Assembly (NCBI RefSeq): GCF_002157355.1
Contig: NZ_LYMK01000018.1
Coordinates: 59,287-123,286 of the forward strand
DNA from: Variovorax sp. JS1663
GTDB taxonomy: Bacteria; Pseudomonadota; Gammaproteobacteria; Burkholderiales; Burkholderiaceae_C
DNA length: 64,000 nucleotides
Direction of reading: 5' to 3'
This document shows, in pieces, positions 37,256 to 45,807 of the stretch (within the stretch, counting starts at the first letter, position 1; every line of letters starts with the position of its first letter). The notes beneath the pieces were generated by a model. The model was given only the letters and a program-made list of their open reading frames with translations, did no database searches and was not told where the DNA came from. The translations under genes were made by a program, and so were the position numbers.

Positions 37256-38539
37256 CTAGCGCCTCATCGTGTCGCGCAGCGTGACCTCGGAAGCCGCATT
37301 GCCCCAGCTCGCCCGGATGTAGGTCAGCACCGCGGCGATCTCCTCGTCATCGAGCACATGGCCAAAGGGCGGCATGCCATAGGGGCGGGGGTTGCCCTCG
37401 GTGGCCGGCGGATAGCCACCGCGCCGCACCATCTGGATCAGATTGGCCGGGTTGGCCAGACCCACGGCGCGATTGCCCGCCAAGGCCGGGAAGACCTCCG
37501 CGACGCCCTCGCCACGTTCGCCGTGGCACCAGGCGCATTCCTGCGCGTAGATCTTCTCGCCACGACGGACGCGCGCGCTGGCCGGCGCCGATGCGGCCTC
37601 CGCGCGCGCCTCCTGCTCGGCGCGCGGCGGCAACGCCCGCAGGTAGGTCGCCATCGCTCCCAGGTCTTCCTTGCTCAGGTGCTGCGTGCTGCGGCTCACG
37701 ACGTCCCCCATGGGACCGGTGACCGACGCGTGTGCGTTGCGGCCGGTCTTCAGCAGTTCGACCACGTCCTTGGTCGTCCAACCGCCAACGCCTGCCTCGG
37801 CCTTCGCGTCAAGCGCCGGCGCATACCAAGCCTCGCCCGGAAGCATGCCCCCTGCGAGTCCGCGCTGGGTGTCGGTCGCGCCGAGCGTGTTGCGCGTGCC
37901 GTGACAGGCGATGCAGTGTCCGAGCCCGTTGACGAGGTAGGCGCCGCGGTTCCATTCCGCTGTCTTCTGCGGCGCGGGCTCGAATCCGGCGGGCGAGAAA
38001 TTCAGGGCGCGCCACACCGCCAACGCCGCCTGTGTGTTGTATGGGAAGCGCAGCGCATGCGGCTGGTTGGCCTGCACCACCGGCGGCAGGGTGCGCAGCC
38101 ACGCATAGAGGGCGTCCGAATCCTCGCGCGTGATCTGCGTGAAGCTGGTGTACGGAAAGGCGGGATAGAGCAACCGACCGTCGCGTGAGCGGCCGTTGTG
38201 CATCGCGCGCCAGAACTGGTCCGCACTCCATGAACCGAGGCCCGTCCCGGGATCCGGCGTGAGGTTGCCCGCGAAGATGGTGCCGAAGGGCGTCTCGATG
38301 CCGCGGCCGCCGGCGAAAGCGGCACCGCCGCGCACGGTGTGGCAGCCGGCGCAGTTGCCGGCCAGCGCCAGGTAGCGGCCGCGCTCGATCTGTGCCGGAG
38401 ACGATGGCTGGGGAGGGCGATGCGCGTCCGTGATCGGGGCCTCGCCTCGCCGGTTGAGGACAGCCACCGCGGCGGCCAGTGCCGCCGCCAGCGCCAGGGC
38501 CGCGAACAGCCACCACATCCAGCTCCGGCGCCTGCTCAT
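37256..38539 (-). CDS. triheme c-type cytochrome
   Basis: Membrane-anchored electron carrier of 427 residues. ATG 38539 gives an uncleaved N-terminal anchor (MSRRRSWMWWLFAALALAAA). Three CxxCH haem sites are visible: NCAGCHTV near residue 65, HCIACHGT near 215 and ECAWCHGE near 340, each in its own cytochrome c domain. The architecture resembles the cytochrome subunits of alcohol, gluconate or aldehyde dehydrogenases, but no dehydrogenase gene adjoins it. Its start overlaps the stop of the upstream diheme cytochrome gene (ATGA), so the pair is co-translated. Confidence 0.9.
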   Translation of the reverse strand: MSRRRSWMWWLFAALALAAALAAAVAVLNRRGEAPITDAHRPPQPSSPAQIERGRYLALAGNCAGCHTVRGGAAFAGGRGIETPFGTIFAGNLTPDPGTGLGSWSADQFWRAMHNGRSRDGRLLYPAFPYTSFTQITREDSDALYAWLRTLPPVVQANQPHALRFPYNTQAALAVWRALNFSPAGFEPAPQKTAEWNRGAYLVNGLGHCIACHGTRNTLGATDTQRGLAGGMLPGEAWYAPALDAKAEAGVGGWTTKDVVELLKTGRNAHASVTGPMGDVVSRSTQHLSKEDLGAMATYLRALPPRAEQEARAEAASAPASARVRRGEKIYAQECAWCHGERGEGVAEVFPALAGNRAVGLANPANLIQMVRRGGYPPATEGNPRPYGMPPFGHVLDDEEIAAVLTYIRASWGNAASEVTLRDTMRR

Positions 38540-39237
38540 CGATGCACCTCCATGGCGCTGCAAGCCACGGGAAGCGGCCGGTCCGCGGAAGCTGGCGAGG
38601 CGTCCACCGGCACCGGCTGCGTGGCCAGCCAGCCGGCGACGGCCTGGATGTCGGCGGCGGTGAGCTTGCGCCCCACCTCGGCCATGCAATCCGGTGACAG
38701 CGCCTGGCGGTCGCCGGTCAGCCAGGCGCCGAGTTGCGATGCCACGTAGAGCCGCGGCAGGCCCACGAGGCCCGGGATGCCGGGTGCCATGCCCGTCAAC
38801 GCCTTGCCGTGGCACTCCACGCAGGCAGGGATGCCGCGTGCCGGATCGCCGCGCGACGCGAGCAGTTCGCCGCGCGCAAGCTGCGCGGCGCCCAGCTCGG
38901 TCGGCGCCGGCGCCGCATAGGGCAGATGGCGCCGCGAGAAGTATTCGGCCATCTCGCGCAGGTAGGCATCGGGCAGGTGGGCGAGCAGGTAGCTCATCTC
39001 GGCGTGCTGACGCCGGCCATCGCGGAAGCTGCGCAGTTGCTCGTAGAGATAGACGGCCGGCTTGCCGGCCAGCCGCGGAAAGTAGCCCATGCGGCTCGCC
39101 TGGCCATCGCGGCCGTGGCAGGTGATGCAGGCCGCGACGCGGCGTTCCATATCGGCATCTGCCTGCGCCGCATGGACCCACGTCCCGCAGGTCATCAGCA
39201 TCGTTGCGATCCAGAGGCAGAGTCGGCTGGCTGTCAT
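38536..39237 (-). CDS. diheme cytochrome c (c4-like)
   Basis: Periplasmic electron carrier of 233 residues with a signal peptide (MTASRLCLWIATMLMTCGTW, cleavage near VHA|AQA). Two CxxCH sites are seen: ACITCHGRDGQ near residue 37 and ACVECHGKAL near 140, each followed by c4-type segments (FPRLAGKPAVYLYEQLRSFR and GLPRLYVASQLGAWLTG). It precedes and overlaps the triheme cytochrome gene. Together they look like an electron-transfer module toward a terminal oxidase or from a missing dehydrogenase. Confidence 0.9.
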   Translation of the reverse strand: MTASRLCLWIATMLMTCGTWVHAAQADADMERRVAACITCHGRDGQASRMGYFPRLAGKPAVYLYEQLRSFRDGRRQHAEMSYLLAHLPDAYLREMAEYFSRRHLPYAAPAPTELGAAQLARGELLASRGDPARGIPACVECHGKALTGMAPGIPGLVGLPRLYVASQLGAWLTGDRQALSPDCMAEVGRKLTAADIQAVAGWLATQPVPVDASPASADRPLPVACSAMEVHR

Positions 39238-39324
39238 GGTGAACCGATTCTGGCGACGGTTCGGCAGCCGGGCCGTATCAGATTCCGTGGCTTTCCGGCC
39301 CGATGTGAGCCGCTGCCGGGTGGG

Positions 39325-40803
39325 TCAGGACGCGCCCGCCTCTCGCCGCCTGCCACCTGTCGCCTGCCGCTGCGATGCGCCCAGCGCACTGGCGATCTGT
39401 CCCAGCGTGCGCAGGGCCGGGTCGACGCGGGGATCGGACGGATGCCCCACGTTCAGCCGCAAGTGGTGCACGAAGCGGCGATCGGCCGAGAACAGCACGC
39501 CCGGCGCCGTGCTGATGCCGGCAGCCATGGCCCGCCGGTGCAGCTCCAGCGCATCCACCTGCTCGGGCAGTTCCAGCCAGAGGAAGTAGCCCCCCGCCGG
39601 AAGCGTCACGCGCGTCCCGGCCGGAAAACTGTGCTCGACCATGCGCCTGGCGCGGTGCTGCTCCGTATTGAGCGCGCTGCGCAGGTTGCGCAGATGACGG
39701 TCGTACCCTCCTTGGACCAGGTACTCGGCGATGGCGAGCTGCGACGGCATGGAGGTCCCGAGCGAGGTCATCATCTTCAGGCGCAGCACCTGCGCCACGT
39801 GGCGCCCGGCGGCGGCCCACCCGACGCGGTACCCGGGCGCGAGGCACTTGGAGAAGGACGAGCAATGCAGGACATTGCCGCCCTTGTCGAAGGCTTTCGC
39901 CGGCGGCGGGCGCCTGACGTCGGCATGGAGTTCCCCATAGACGTCGTCCTCGATCAGCGGAACGCCATGGCGCGCGAGGAGCTCGACGAGCTGGCGCTTG
40001 CGCTTCGGAGGCATCACGGCACCGAGCGGGTTCTGCAAGTTCGGCATGAACCAGCATGCGGCGACGGGGTGCAGATCGAGCAGGCGCTGCAGGTCCTCGA
40101 GCACCACGCCCTCGGCCGGGTCGGTCGCCACCTCCACGGCGCGCAGCTTCAGCCGCTCGAGCGCCTGCAGCGCCGCATAGAAGGTCGGCGACTCGATGAT
40201 CACGATGTCGCCGGGCCGCGTCACCGCCTGAAGGCACAGGTTGAGCGCCTCCATCGCCCCGTTCGTGACGACCAGCTCGTCGGGCAGCAGCGGGACGCCC
40301 TGCAGCGCGTAGCGCCGCCGCAGCGTCTCGCGCAGGCCCTGATCGCCGATCGTCAGGGCGGTCGTGACCTGCTCGGGCCGGAGGCGCCGCATCGCGCGCG
40401 TGCCGGCGCGCGCCAACTCATCGAGCGGGAACAGGTTGGGCGCCGGAAAGGCCGACCCGAGCGGCACGACACCGGGATCGCGCGTGGATTCGAGGATGTC
40501 GAACGCCAGCGCGCTGACGGCCACATCCATCGCCTCCGGCTTCGGAACCGCCGCCTGTGGCGCAGGCCGCAGCGGCCGGGGCTGCGGCCGCACGTAGAAA
40601 CCGGACCGTGGCCGCACCTCGACGAGGCCATGGGCCTCGAGCAGCCCGTAGGCCTGGAACACCGTCGAGGGGCTCACGCCGCGTCGCTGACAGGTCTGGC
40701 GCACCGACGGAAGGCGGTCGCCCGGCCTCAGGAGCCCTTCGCGGATCGCCTGTGCCAAGTCGTTCGCCAACTGTTCGTACCGGTTGAGTTCGCTGTTCGC
40801 CAT
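39325..40803 (-). CDS. MocR-type regulator (GntR DNA-binding domain fused to aminotransferase domain)
   Basis: A 492-residue transcription factor of the MocR/PdxR group. Residues about 1-75 form a GntR winged helix (LAQAIREGLLRPGDRLPSVR, then GVSPSTVFQAYGLLEAHGLV). A linker of about 45 residues follows. Residues about 120-480 are a fold-type I aminotransferase domain with ESPTFYAALQALE, FMPNLQNPLG, the EDDVYGELH aspartate/tyrosine block, and the PLP lysine in SSFSKCLAPGYRVGW. The start at 40803 (MANSELNRYEQLANDLAQ) fits the family although no clear ribosome-binding site is seen. It diverges from the ACAD-like gene with a 66-bp gap and probably controls it. Confidence 0.92.
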   Translation of the reverse strand: MANSELNRYEQLANDLAQAIREGLLRPGDRLPSVRQTCQRRGVSPSTVFQAYGLLEAHGLVEVRPRSGFYVRPQPRPLRPAPQAAVPKPEAMDVAVSALAFDILESTRDPGVVPLGSAFPAPNLFPLDELARAGTRAMRRLRPEQVTTALTIGDQGLRETLRRRYALQGVPLLPDELVVTNGAMEALNLCLQAVTRPGDIVIIESPTFYAALQALERLKLRAVEVATDPAEGVVLEDLQRLLDLHPVAACWFMPNLQNPLGAVMPPKRKRQLVELLARHGVPLIEDDVYGELHADVRRPPPAKAFDKGGNVLHCSSFSKCLAPGYRVGWAAAGRHVAQVLRLKMMTSLGTSMPSQLAIAEYLVQGGYDRHLRNLRSALNTEQHRARRMVEHSFPAGTRVTLPAGGYFLWLELPEQVDALELHRRAMAAGISTAPGVLFSADRRFVHHLRLNVGHPSDPRVDPALRTLGQIASALGASQRQATGGRRREAGAS

Positions 40804-40869
40804 CTGGTCTGGTCCGGCATTCGCCAAGCTGATCTCTCTGCATCGCCATGCGCCACCCATCATTCCGGG

Positions 40870-41559
40870 ATGCGTACCGCCCACCATACCCCACGCGCCA
40901 GCACGCGCCCGTCCTCCAAGCAGACCGTGATTGCGGCCGGTGCGCACGCCTTGCAGCTGGCCACGGCCTCCGGACTGCTGCGATGCGCGGTGCCGGCCGC
41001 GCTGGGTGGCTGCGGCACGCTCGAGGACCTGGCGCGCGGCGCCACCGAGCTTGCGAACCGCAGTCGCGCGGCCGCCTGGGTGCTGTGGGCACAGCGCAGT
41101 GCCATCGAGGCGCTGGTCCAGTCTTCGAACATCGCCGTACGGGAACACCTGCTACCCGATCTGCTGGCCGGCGAACTGGCCGGCGCGCTGCCGTTGAGCC
41201 TCGATGCGCGGCCCGTCATCGCGGAGGAGGTCGCCGGCGCCTACTTGCTCTACGGGGTCCTCGATCCGGTGCCGAACCTGCAGTGGTCGGGCTTCTCGCT
41301 CGTCGCGCCGATCCGGCGCGCGGCGCATCCCCTGGAGTGGGCCGTGCTGCGCGGCGAGGAGGACGGCCTCCGGGTCGGGATCGATCACGAGGGCGACACC
41401 TGGTGGGGCAGCCGGGCGGCGGCGGTGACGCTCAACGGCACCTTCTTCCGCATGGACGAATGGATCGGGGGATCGGAATTGCTCGACGCCATGCAGCCTG
41501 TGCTCAAGACCCTCGAGGCCTCCCTTCAGGCTGCAGGCCTCGCGGAGGCCTTCCGGTAG
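40870..41559 (+). CDS. short acyl-CoA-dehydrogenase-like protein
   Basis: A 229-residue protein resembling the N-terminal and middle part of acyl-CoA dehydrogenases. GAHALQLATASGLLRCAVPA with LGGCGTLEDLARGATELANR is like the N-terminal helical domain, and QWSGFSLVAPIRR with an acidic beta region is like the FAD-facing middle domain. The C-terminal helical domain carrying the catalytic base is missing, and the protein ends VLKTLEASLQAAGLAEAFR. It may be an assembly or binding factor, or a truncated enzyme. ATG 40870 is chosen at the edge of the divergent promoter gap with the MocR gene. The huge frame extending upstream is antisense to that gene. Confidence 0.6.
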   Translation: MRTAHHTPRASTRPSSKQTVIAAGAHALQLATASGLLRCAVPAALGGCGTLEDLARGATELANRSRAAAWVLWAQRSAIEALVQSSNIAVREHLLPDLLAGELAGALPLSLDARPVIAEEVAGAYLLYGVLDPVPNLQWSGFSLVAPIRRAAHPLEWAVLRGEEDGLRVGIDHEGDTWWGSRAAAVTLNGTFFRMDEWIGGSELLDAMQPVLKTLEASLQAAGLAEAFR

Positions 41560-41565
41560 CCAGGG

Positions 41566-41640
41566 TCCCGCGATGGCGGCCGAAGCGGCTGCAGGAGATC
41601 CCAGAGGTTGCCGTACAAGTCCTGGAACACCACGATCAGA
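41566..41640 (-). pseudogene. possible remnant of a VOC/glyoxalase-family gene
   Basis: On the minus strand, in a frame shifted from deoA, the codons around its stop read FRLIVVFQDLYGNLWDLLQP. This closely resembles the C-terminal end of VOC (glyoxalase/bleomycin-resistance) proteins, where V-F-x-D-x-x-G-N-x-W-x-L-x-Q is typical. Nothing upstream in that frame extends the match, because deoA occupies it. It may be the tail of a gene replaced when deoA was inserted, or chance similarity. Confidence 0.35.
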
Positions 41641-42985
41641 CGGAACGCGGCGGTGGCGCCTGCATGATCTCTTCGCAGATCACGGCGCCGGGCGCAGGAA
41701 GCGCCGGCCCCTGCGGGTTCGCCTCGATGCGCACGGCGGCCTGCAGCGCGGCGACCGCCGCCTCGGCGTCCGCCTGGCTGGCCGCATGCACGCGCGCCAG
41801 CGGCTCGCCATGCCGGACGCGGCTGCCCAGCGGCAACACCCGTGCGAGCCCGACGCGCGGATCGATGCGATCCCCTGCGCGGCGCCGGCCGCCGCCCAGC
41901 GCAACGATGGCCAGGCCGATCGCGCGCACATCCGCAGCGGCCAGCACACCCCCCCACGGCGCCGGCACATCGCATTGCACGGGCGCGGCCGGCAGTTGCT
42001 GCAGGGCGCGTGGAAGGTCACTCGGCCCGCCCAGGCCCGCCACCATGCGCGCAAAGCGCTCGGCAGCGGCGCCGCTGTCGAGCGCGCGCCAGGCCTGGGT
42101 CCGGGCCTCGGGCATGCCGCTGGCAAGGCCGCCAAGGCACAGCAGCCGCGCCGCCAGCGCCAGGGTCACTTCGAGCAGCCGCGGCTCGCGTTCGGCGCCG
42201 CCCAGGAAATCGACCGCCTCCCGCACTTCGAGCGCGTTGCCCGCACTGTGGCCCAGCACCTGGTTCATGTCGGTGATCAACGCCTGCGCCGGCAGCCCCG
42301 CACCGGCCGCCACCGCAACCAGGCTGCCGGCCAGTGCGCGTGCATCGTCGAGACCCGGCATGAACGCGCCGCTGCCGACCTTCACGTCGAGCACCAGCCC
42401 CTGCAGGCCGGCCGCGAGCTTCTTGGAAAGGATGCTGGCGGTGATCAAGGGCAGCGACTCGACCGTGGCCGTCACGTCGCGGACCGCATAGAGCCGCCTG
42501 TCGGCCGGCGCCAGCGTGGGGCCGGCGCCGACGATGGCGCAGCCGGCATCGCGCAGCACCGCGAGCAAGGTCTCGTGCGAAGGCTCGACGCCGTAGCCGG
42601 CCAGCGATTCGAGCTTGTCCAGGGTGCCGCCGGTATGGCCCAGGCCGCGGCCGGAGATCATCGGCACCACGCCGCCGCAGGCCGCGACGATCGGCGCCAG
42701 CATCAGGCTCACCTTGTCGCCCACGCCGCCGGTGGAATGCTTGTCGAGCACGGGGCCCGGCATGTCGGGCCAGCGCAGCACTTCGCCGGACTGCGTCATG
42801 GCGCGGGTCAGGGCCACGCATTCGGCGGCGTCCATGCCGTTGAGCAGGATCGCCATCGCCAGCGCGGCGACCTGGCCCTCGCTCCAGCTGCCGTCGGTCA
42901 GGCCGTGCACGAAGGCCTCGATCTGCGCCGGCGCGAGCGCATGGCGATCACGCTTGGCGCGGATGACCTCGGCCGGCAGCAGCAT
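41636..42985 (-). CDS. deoA: thymidine phosphorylase
   Basis: Cytosolic enzyme that phosphorolyses thymidine and deoxyuridine to the base and deoxyribose-1-phosphate. The product is 449 residues (E. coli 440). The family signature DKHSTGGVGDKVSLMLAPI lies near residue 83, followed by MISGRGLGHTGGTLDKLE and DVKVGSGAFM. ATG 42985 (MLLPAEVIRAKRDRHALAPA) starts one base after the deoC stop, so translation is coupled. It is the last gene of the nucleoside salvage operon. Final residues are PPPRSV, overlapping a possible VOC remnant in another frame. Confidence 0.95.
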   Translation of the reverse strand: MLLPAEVIRAKRDRHALAPAQIEAFVHGLTDGSWSEGQVAALAMAILLNGMDAAECVALTRAMTQSGEVLRWPDMPGPVLDKHSTGGVGDKVSLMLAPIVAACGGVVPMISGRGLGHTGGTLDKLESLAGYGVEPSHETLLAVLRDAGCAIVGAGPTLAPADRRLYAVRDVTATVESLPLITASILSKKLAAGLQGLVLDVKVGSGAFMPGLDDARALAGSLVAVAAGAGLPAQALITDMNQVLGHSAGNALEVREAVDFLGGAEREPRLLEVTLALAARLLCLGGLASGMPEARTQAWRALDSGAAAERFARMVAGLGGPSDLPRALQQLPAAPVQCDVPAPWGGVLAAADVRAIGLAIVALGGGRRRAGDRIDPRVGLARVLPLGSRVRHGEPLARVHAASQADAEAAVAALQAAVRIEANPQGPALPAPGAVICEEIMQAPPPRSV

Positions 42986-42986
42986 C

Positions 42987-43763
42987 TCAATAGTCCCCGG
43001 GCTCGGACGGTTTGCCCGCGCGCGCCTGCGGCAACAGCACCGCTTCGATATTGGCGAGCAAGCCGCTTGCGCCGAAGCGCAGGCGCTTCGGCGTGAGGGC
43101 CGGCTCGCCCAGCAGCTCGCGTACCAGCGCGATGTAGACCGCGGCGTCGGCCATCGTCCGAACGCCTCCCGAGGCCTTGAAACCCACCGCGTCCCGCCGC
43201 GCATGGCCGGCGATGGTTTCGAGCATCAGGCGCGCCGCCTCGGGCGTCGCACCCGTGGCCGTCTTGCCGGTGCTGGTCTTGAGGAAGTCGACACCGGCGT
43301 CGAGCCCGATGCCGCAGGCCTGGCGGATCCGTTCGGGCGTTCGCAGCTCGCCGGATTCGATGATGAGCTTGAGCGTCTTGCCGATGCATGCCGCACGCAC
43401 CGCCGCGACCAGGGCCGCCGGGCCGGCCGCATCGCCCGCGGCGAGCGCACGCCAGGGCAGCACCAGGTCCACCTCGTCGCCGCCGGCATCGAGGATGGCC
43501 TGCGTCTCGCGCAGGGCGCGCGCGGTGTCGAGCGCGCCGTCAGGGAAGTTCGCGACGGCCGCGACGCGGATCGATGCCGGCAGCACGGTCCGGGCCTGCG
43601 CCACGAAACGCGGCCACACGCACAGCGCCGCAGGGGGACCCGCCGGCCCTTGCGCCTTGGCGCACAGCGCATCGATGGCGGCCGCGTCGTCGTTGTCGTT
43701 GAGGCTGGTCAGGTCGAGGCACGCCAAAGCGATGCGGCCGTTGTCGGTGGTGTCGTTCTCCAT
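42987..43763 (-). CDS. deoC: deoxyribose-phosphate aldolase
   Basis: Class I aldolase that splits deoxyribose-5-phosphate into glyceraldehyde-3-phosphate and acetaldehyde. The product is 258 residues (E. coli 259) from ATG 43763 (MENDTTDNGRIALACLDLTS). The Schiff-base region is VDFLKTSTGKTATGATPE near residue 165 and the second catalytic lysine VGFKASGGVR near 200. DLVLPW and LIIESGEL are further family blocks. It starts 2 bp after the 5'-nucleotidase stop and is followed directly by deoA, together completing deoxynucleoside degradation. A phosphopentomutase gene is not in the window. Confidence 0.95.
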   Translation of the reverse strand: MENDTTDNGRIALACLDLTSLNDNDDAAAIDALCAKAQGPAGPPAALCVWPRFVAQARTVLPASIRVAAVANFPDGALDTARALRETQAILDAGGDEVDLVLPWRALAAGDAAGPAALVAAVRAACIGKTLKLIIESGELRTPERIRQACGIGLDAGVDFLKTSTGKTATGATPEAARLMLETIAGHARRDAVGFKASGGVRTMADAAVYIALVRELLGEPALTPKRLRFGASGLLANIEAVLLPQARAGKPSEPGDY

Positions 43764-43764
43764 G

Positions 43765-45393
43765 CTATTTCCTCTGCACTTCGTCCCCCGGCGCGTAGTC
43801 CGCGGCCTTGAGCGGGCTGCGGCTGGCGATGTAGGCGCGCAGCACCTCGGCATCGACAAAGCCGGTGTTGAGGTAGCCCGGATGCATCGACAGCTTCGGA
43901 TAGCCGTCGCCGCCGGTGGCGGTGAAGCTGTTGACCGCCAGGCGGTACTCGCGCCGCGCCTCGACGGGCTGCCCATTGACCCAGGCTTCCTTCAGTTGTC
44001 CGCCCTCGATGCGCATCTGCACGCCCACCGTCTGCGGGAAGGCGCCGGAGCCCGGTGTCATCCGGGCCGCGGCTTCGAGGTAGCGCAGCAGTTCGGCGCC
44101 GGTGAGCCGCACCACGGCCACCTGGTTGCCGAAGGGCTGGACCTTGAGCACGTCGCGGTAGGTGATGCGGCCCTCGGGCAGCGAATCGCGCACGCCACCG
44201 GAATTCATGAGCGCGACATCGGCGCCTGTCTTGTCGCGCATGGACTGGGCCACCAGCCGGCCGAGGTTGGTCGGCTGCTTGCGCACGCGCTCCCGGTCGC
44301 CATCGAACACGCCCACGGTCTCGCCCACCGGCACCGTGAGCCGCACCTGGCCCTTGTCCTGGAAGGGCTGCAGGAAGGCGCGCATGCCGCTGTCCTCGGG
44401 GATGGGCTCGGTGTACGCGACCTTCGCGCCCTCCACCGTGCGCTTGAGGTTGACCGGGATCAACTGGTACCTGATCAACTCGATCCGTCCCGCCTGCACC
44501 TGGAAATCGGCGCGACCCACGTACTTGCCCCATTCGTGCGCCTGCACGATCCAGGTGCCGTTCTGCCGGTCGGGCGCGCAGGGCGTGCCGGGCACGTAGG
44601 CGTCGTTGCGCAGGTTCTCCTGCAGCATGCACACCGGGTTCTGGCTGTGGCCGCCCACGATCAGGTCGAGGCCGCGGGTGGCGCGTGCCATTTCGACGTC
44701 GCCGGGCGCATTGACCCCGTGCCGCCCATCGGCGTAGTGGCCCATGTGGGTGGCGGCGATCACCATGTCGGCCTTGGCGCGCAGCTCGGGCAAGAGCTTC
44801 GCCGCCTCGTCGATGGGCTTGCGGAACTCGATGCCTTCGACGTTGGCGGGCAGCACCATCTTCGCGGTGTCGTCGGTGGTCAGGCCCATCACCGCGATCC
44901 GCAGGCCGCCGCGCTCGAAGATGCGGTAGGGCTCGAACATGCGCTGGCCGTTGCGGTAGATGTTGGCCGACAGCAGGGGAAAGCGGGCCCACTGGCGCTG
45001 CTTCTCCAGCACGGCGGGCGGCTTGTCGAACTCGTGGTTGCCCACTGCCGAGGCGTCGTAGCCGAGCAGGTTCATGCCCTTGAAGTCGGGCTCGGCATCC
45101 TGAAGGTCGGACTCGGGCACGCCGGTGTTGATGTCGCCGCCGTCGAGCACCAGGGTGTAGCCGCCCGCGGCCTGCACCTCGGCGCGCAGGCGGTCGAGCA
45201 GCGTCTTGCGTGCCGCCATGCCGTATTCGCCGTCGGCGTTCGGCCAGAAGCGCCCGTGGTGGTCGTTGGTGTGCAGGATGGTCAGCTGGATCGGCGCGCG
45301 CTCGGCCGGCGGCGTGGCGCAGCCGGCCAGCAGGGCCAGCGCGGCAGCGGCGATGAAGGGGATGCGCATGGGTCGGATCTTCCGGAGGTTCAT
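43765..45393 (-). CDS. 5'-nucleotidase / UDP-sugar hydrolase-like metallophosphatase, lipoprotein
   Basis: Predicted periplasm-facing enzyme that dephosphorylates nucleotides to nucleosides before uptake. The 542-residue product has the N-terminal calcineurin-like domain with ILHTNDHHGRFWP, LDGGDINTG, GNHEFD and GGHSQNP, and the C-terminal 5'-nucleotidase domain with NSGGVRDSLPEGRITYRDV and NSFTATGGDGYP. A lipobox (LALLAGC) follows a basic N region, so it is probably membrane-anchored, unlike soluble E. coli UshA. ATG 45393 overlaps the cdd stop (ATGA); a downstream ATG at 45369 is the alternative. Its place beside a nucleoside transporter fits a scavenging role. Confidence 0.9.
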   Translation of the reverse strand: MNLRKIRPMRIPFIAAAALALLAGCATPPAERAPIQLTILHTNDHHGRFWPNADGEYGMAARKTLLDRLRAEVQAAGGYTLVLDGGDINTGVPESDLQDAEPDFKGMNLLGYDASAVGNHEFDKPPAVLEKQRQWARFPLLSANIYRNGQRMFEPYRIFERGGLRIAVMGLTTDDTAKMVLPANVEGIEFRKPIDEAAKLLPELRAKADMVIAATHMGHYADGRHGVNAPGDVEMARATRGLDLIVGGHSQNPVCMLQENLRNDAYVPGTPCAPDRQNGTWIVQAHEWGKYVGRADFQVQAGRIELIRYQLIPVNLKRTVEGAKVAYTEPIPEDSGMRAFLQPFQDKGQVRLTVPVGETVGVFDGDRERVRKQPTNLGRLVAQSMRDKTGADVALMNSGGVRDSLPEGRITYRDVLKVQPFGNQVAVVRLTGAELLRYLEAAARMTPGSGAFPQTVGVQMRIEGGQLKEAWVNGQPVEARREYRLAVNSFTATGGDGYPKLSMHPGYLNTGFVDAEVLRAYIASRSPLKAADYAPGDEVQRK

Positions 45394-45806
45394 GGTGTCG
45401 GCAGATGCGCCGGCCCGAAGCTCGCCGGCAGCAGTTCGCCCAGCGTGTAGCGGCCGCGTACCGCCTGCAGGTCGGCGCACCATACCGGCGCATCGTCGTC
45501 CGCGAACTCGCGCAGCTTCTGGCGGCAGCCGCCGCACGGGGTGACGGGCGCGTCGGCCACGCCGACCACCACCGCCGCCAGCACCCGCCTGCCGCCGGCC
45601 AGCACCAGCTGCGCCAGCGCCGAGGCCTCGGCGCATTGGCCCTGGGGGTAGGCCGCGTTCTCGATGTTGCAGCCGGCGTGGACGCGGCCTTGCTCGTCCA
45701 GCAGCGCGGCGCCCACCGCGAATTTGGAGTAAGGCGCATAGGCGCGCGTGCGGGCGGCACGGGCGGCGTCGATCAACTGCGTCATCAGGGCCTGCGAAAC
45801 AGTCAC
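45390..45806 (-). CDS. cdd: cytidine deaminase
   Basis: Zinc enzyme that converts cytidine and deoxycytidine to uridine and deoxyuridine. The product is 138 residues, the homotetrameric short type. YAPYSKFAVGAALL and GCNIENAAYPQGQCAEASAL hold the substrate site and first zinc cysteine plus the catalytic glutamate (CAE). PCGGCRQKLREF supplies the other two zinc cysteines. The GTG start at 45806 follows AAGGAG lying inside the preceding permease gene. It is fifth in the operon, between the permeases and the nucleotidase. Confidence 0.95.
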   Translation of the reverse strand: MTVSQALMTQLIDAARAARTRAYAPYSKFAVGAALLDEQGRVHAGCNIENAAYPQGQCAEASALAQLVLAGGRRVLAAVVVGVADAPVTPCGGCRQKLREFADDDAPVWCADLQAVRGRYTLGELLPASFGPAHLPTP

Positions 45807-45807
45807 G

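Noticed and set aside
38734..40869. Upstream extension of the ACAD-like gene to a 941-codon frame
   Set aside because: The extension runs antisense to the cytochrome and MocR genes; homology begins only after ATG 40870.
43709..45760. 683-codon minus-strand frame overlapping the 5'-nucleotidase and deoC genes
   Set aside because: It is in a different frame from both genes, reads as Arg/Pro/Ala low complexity and lacks any motif, while both real genes have full catalytic signatures.
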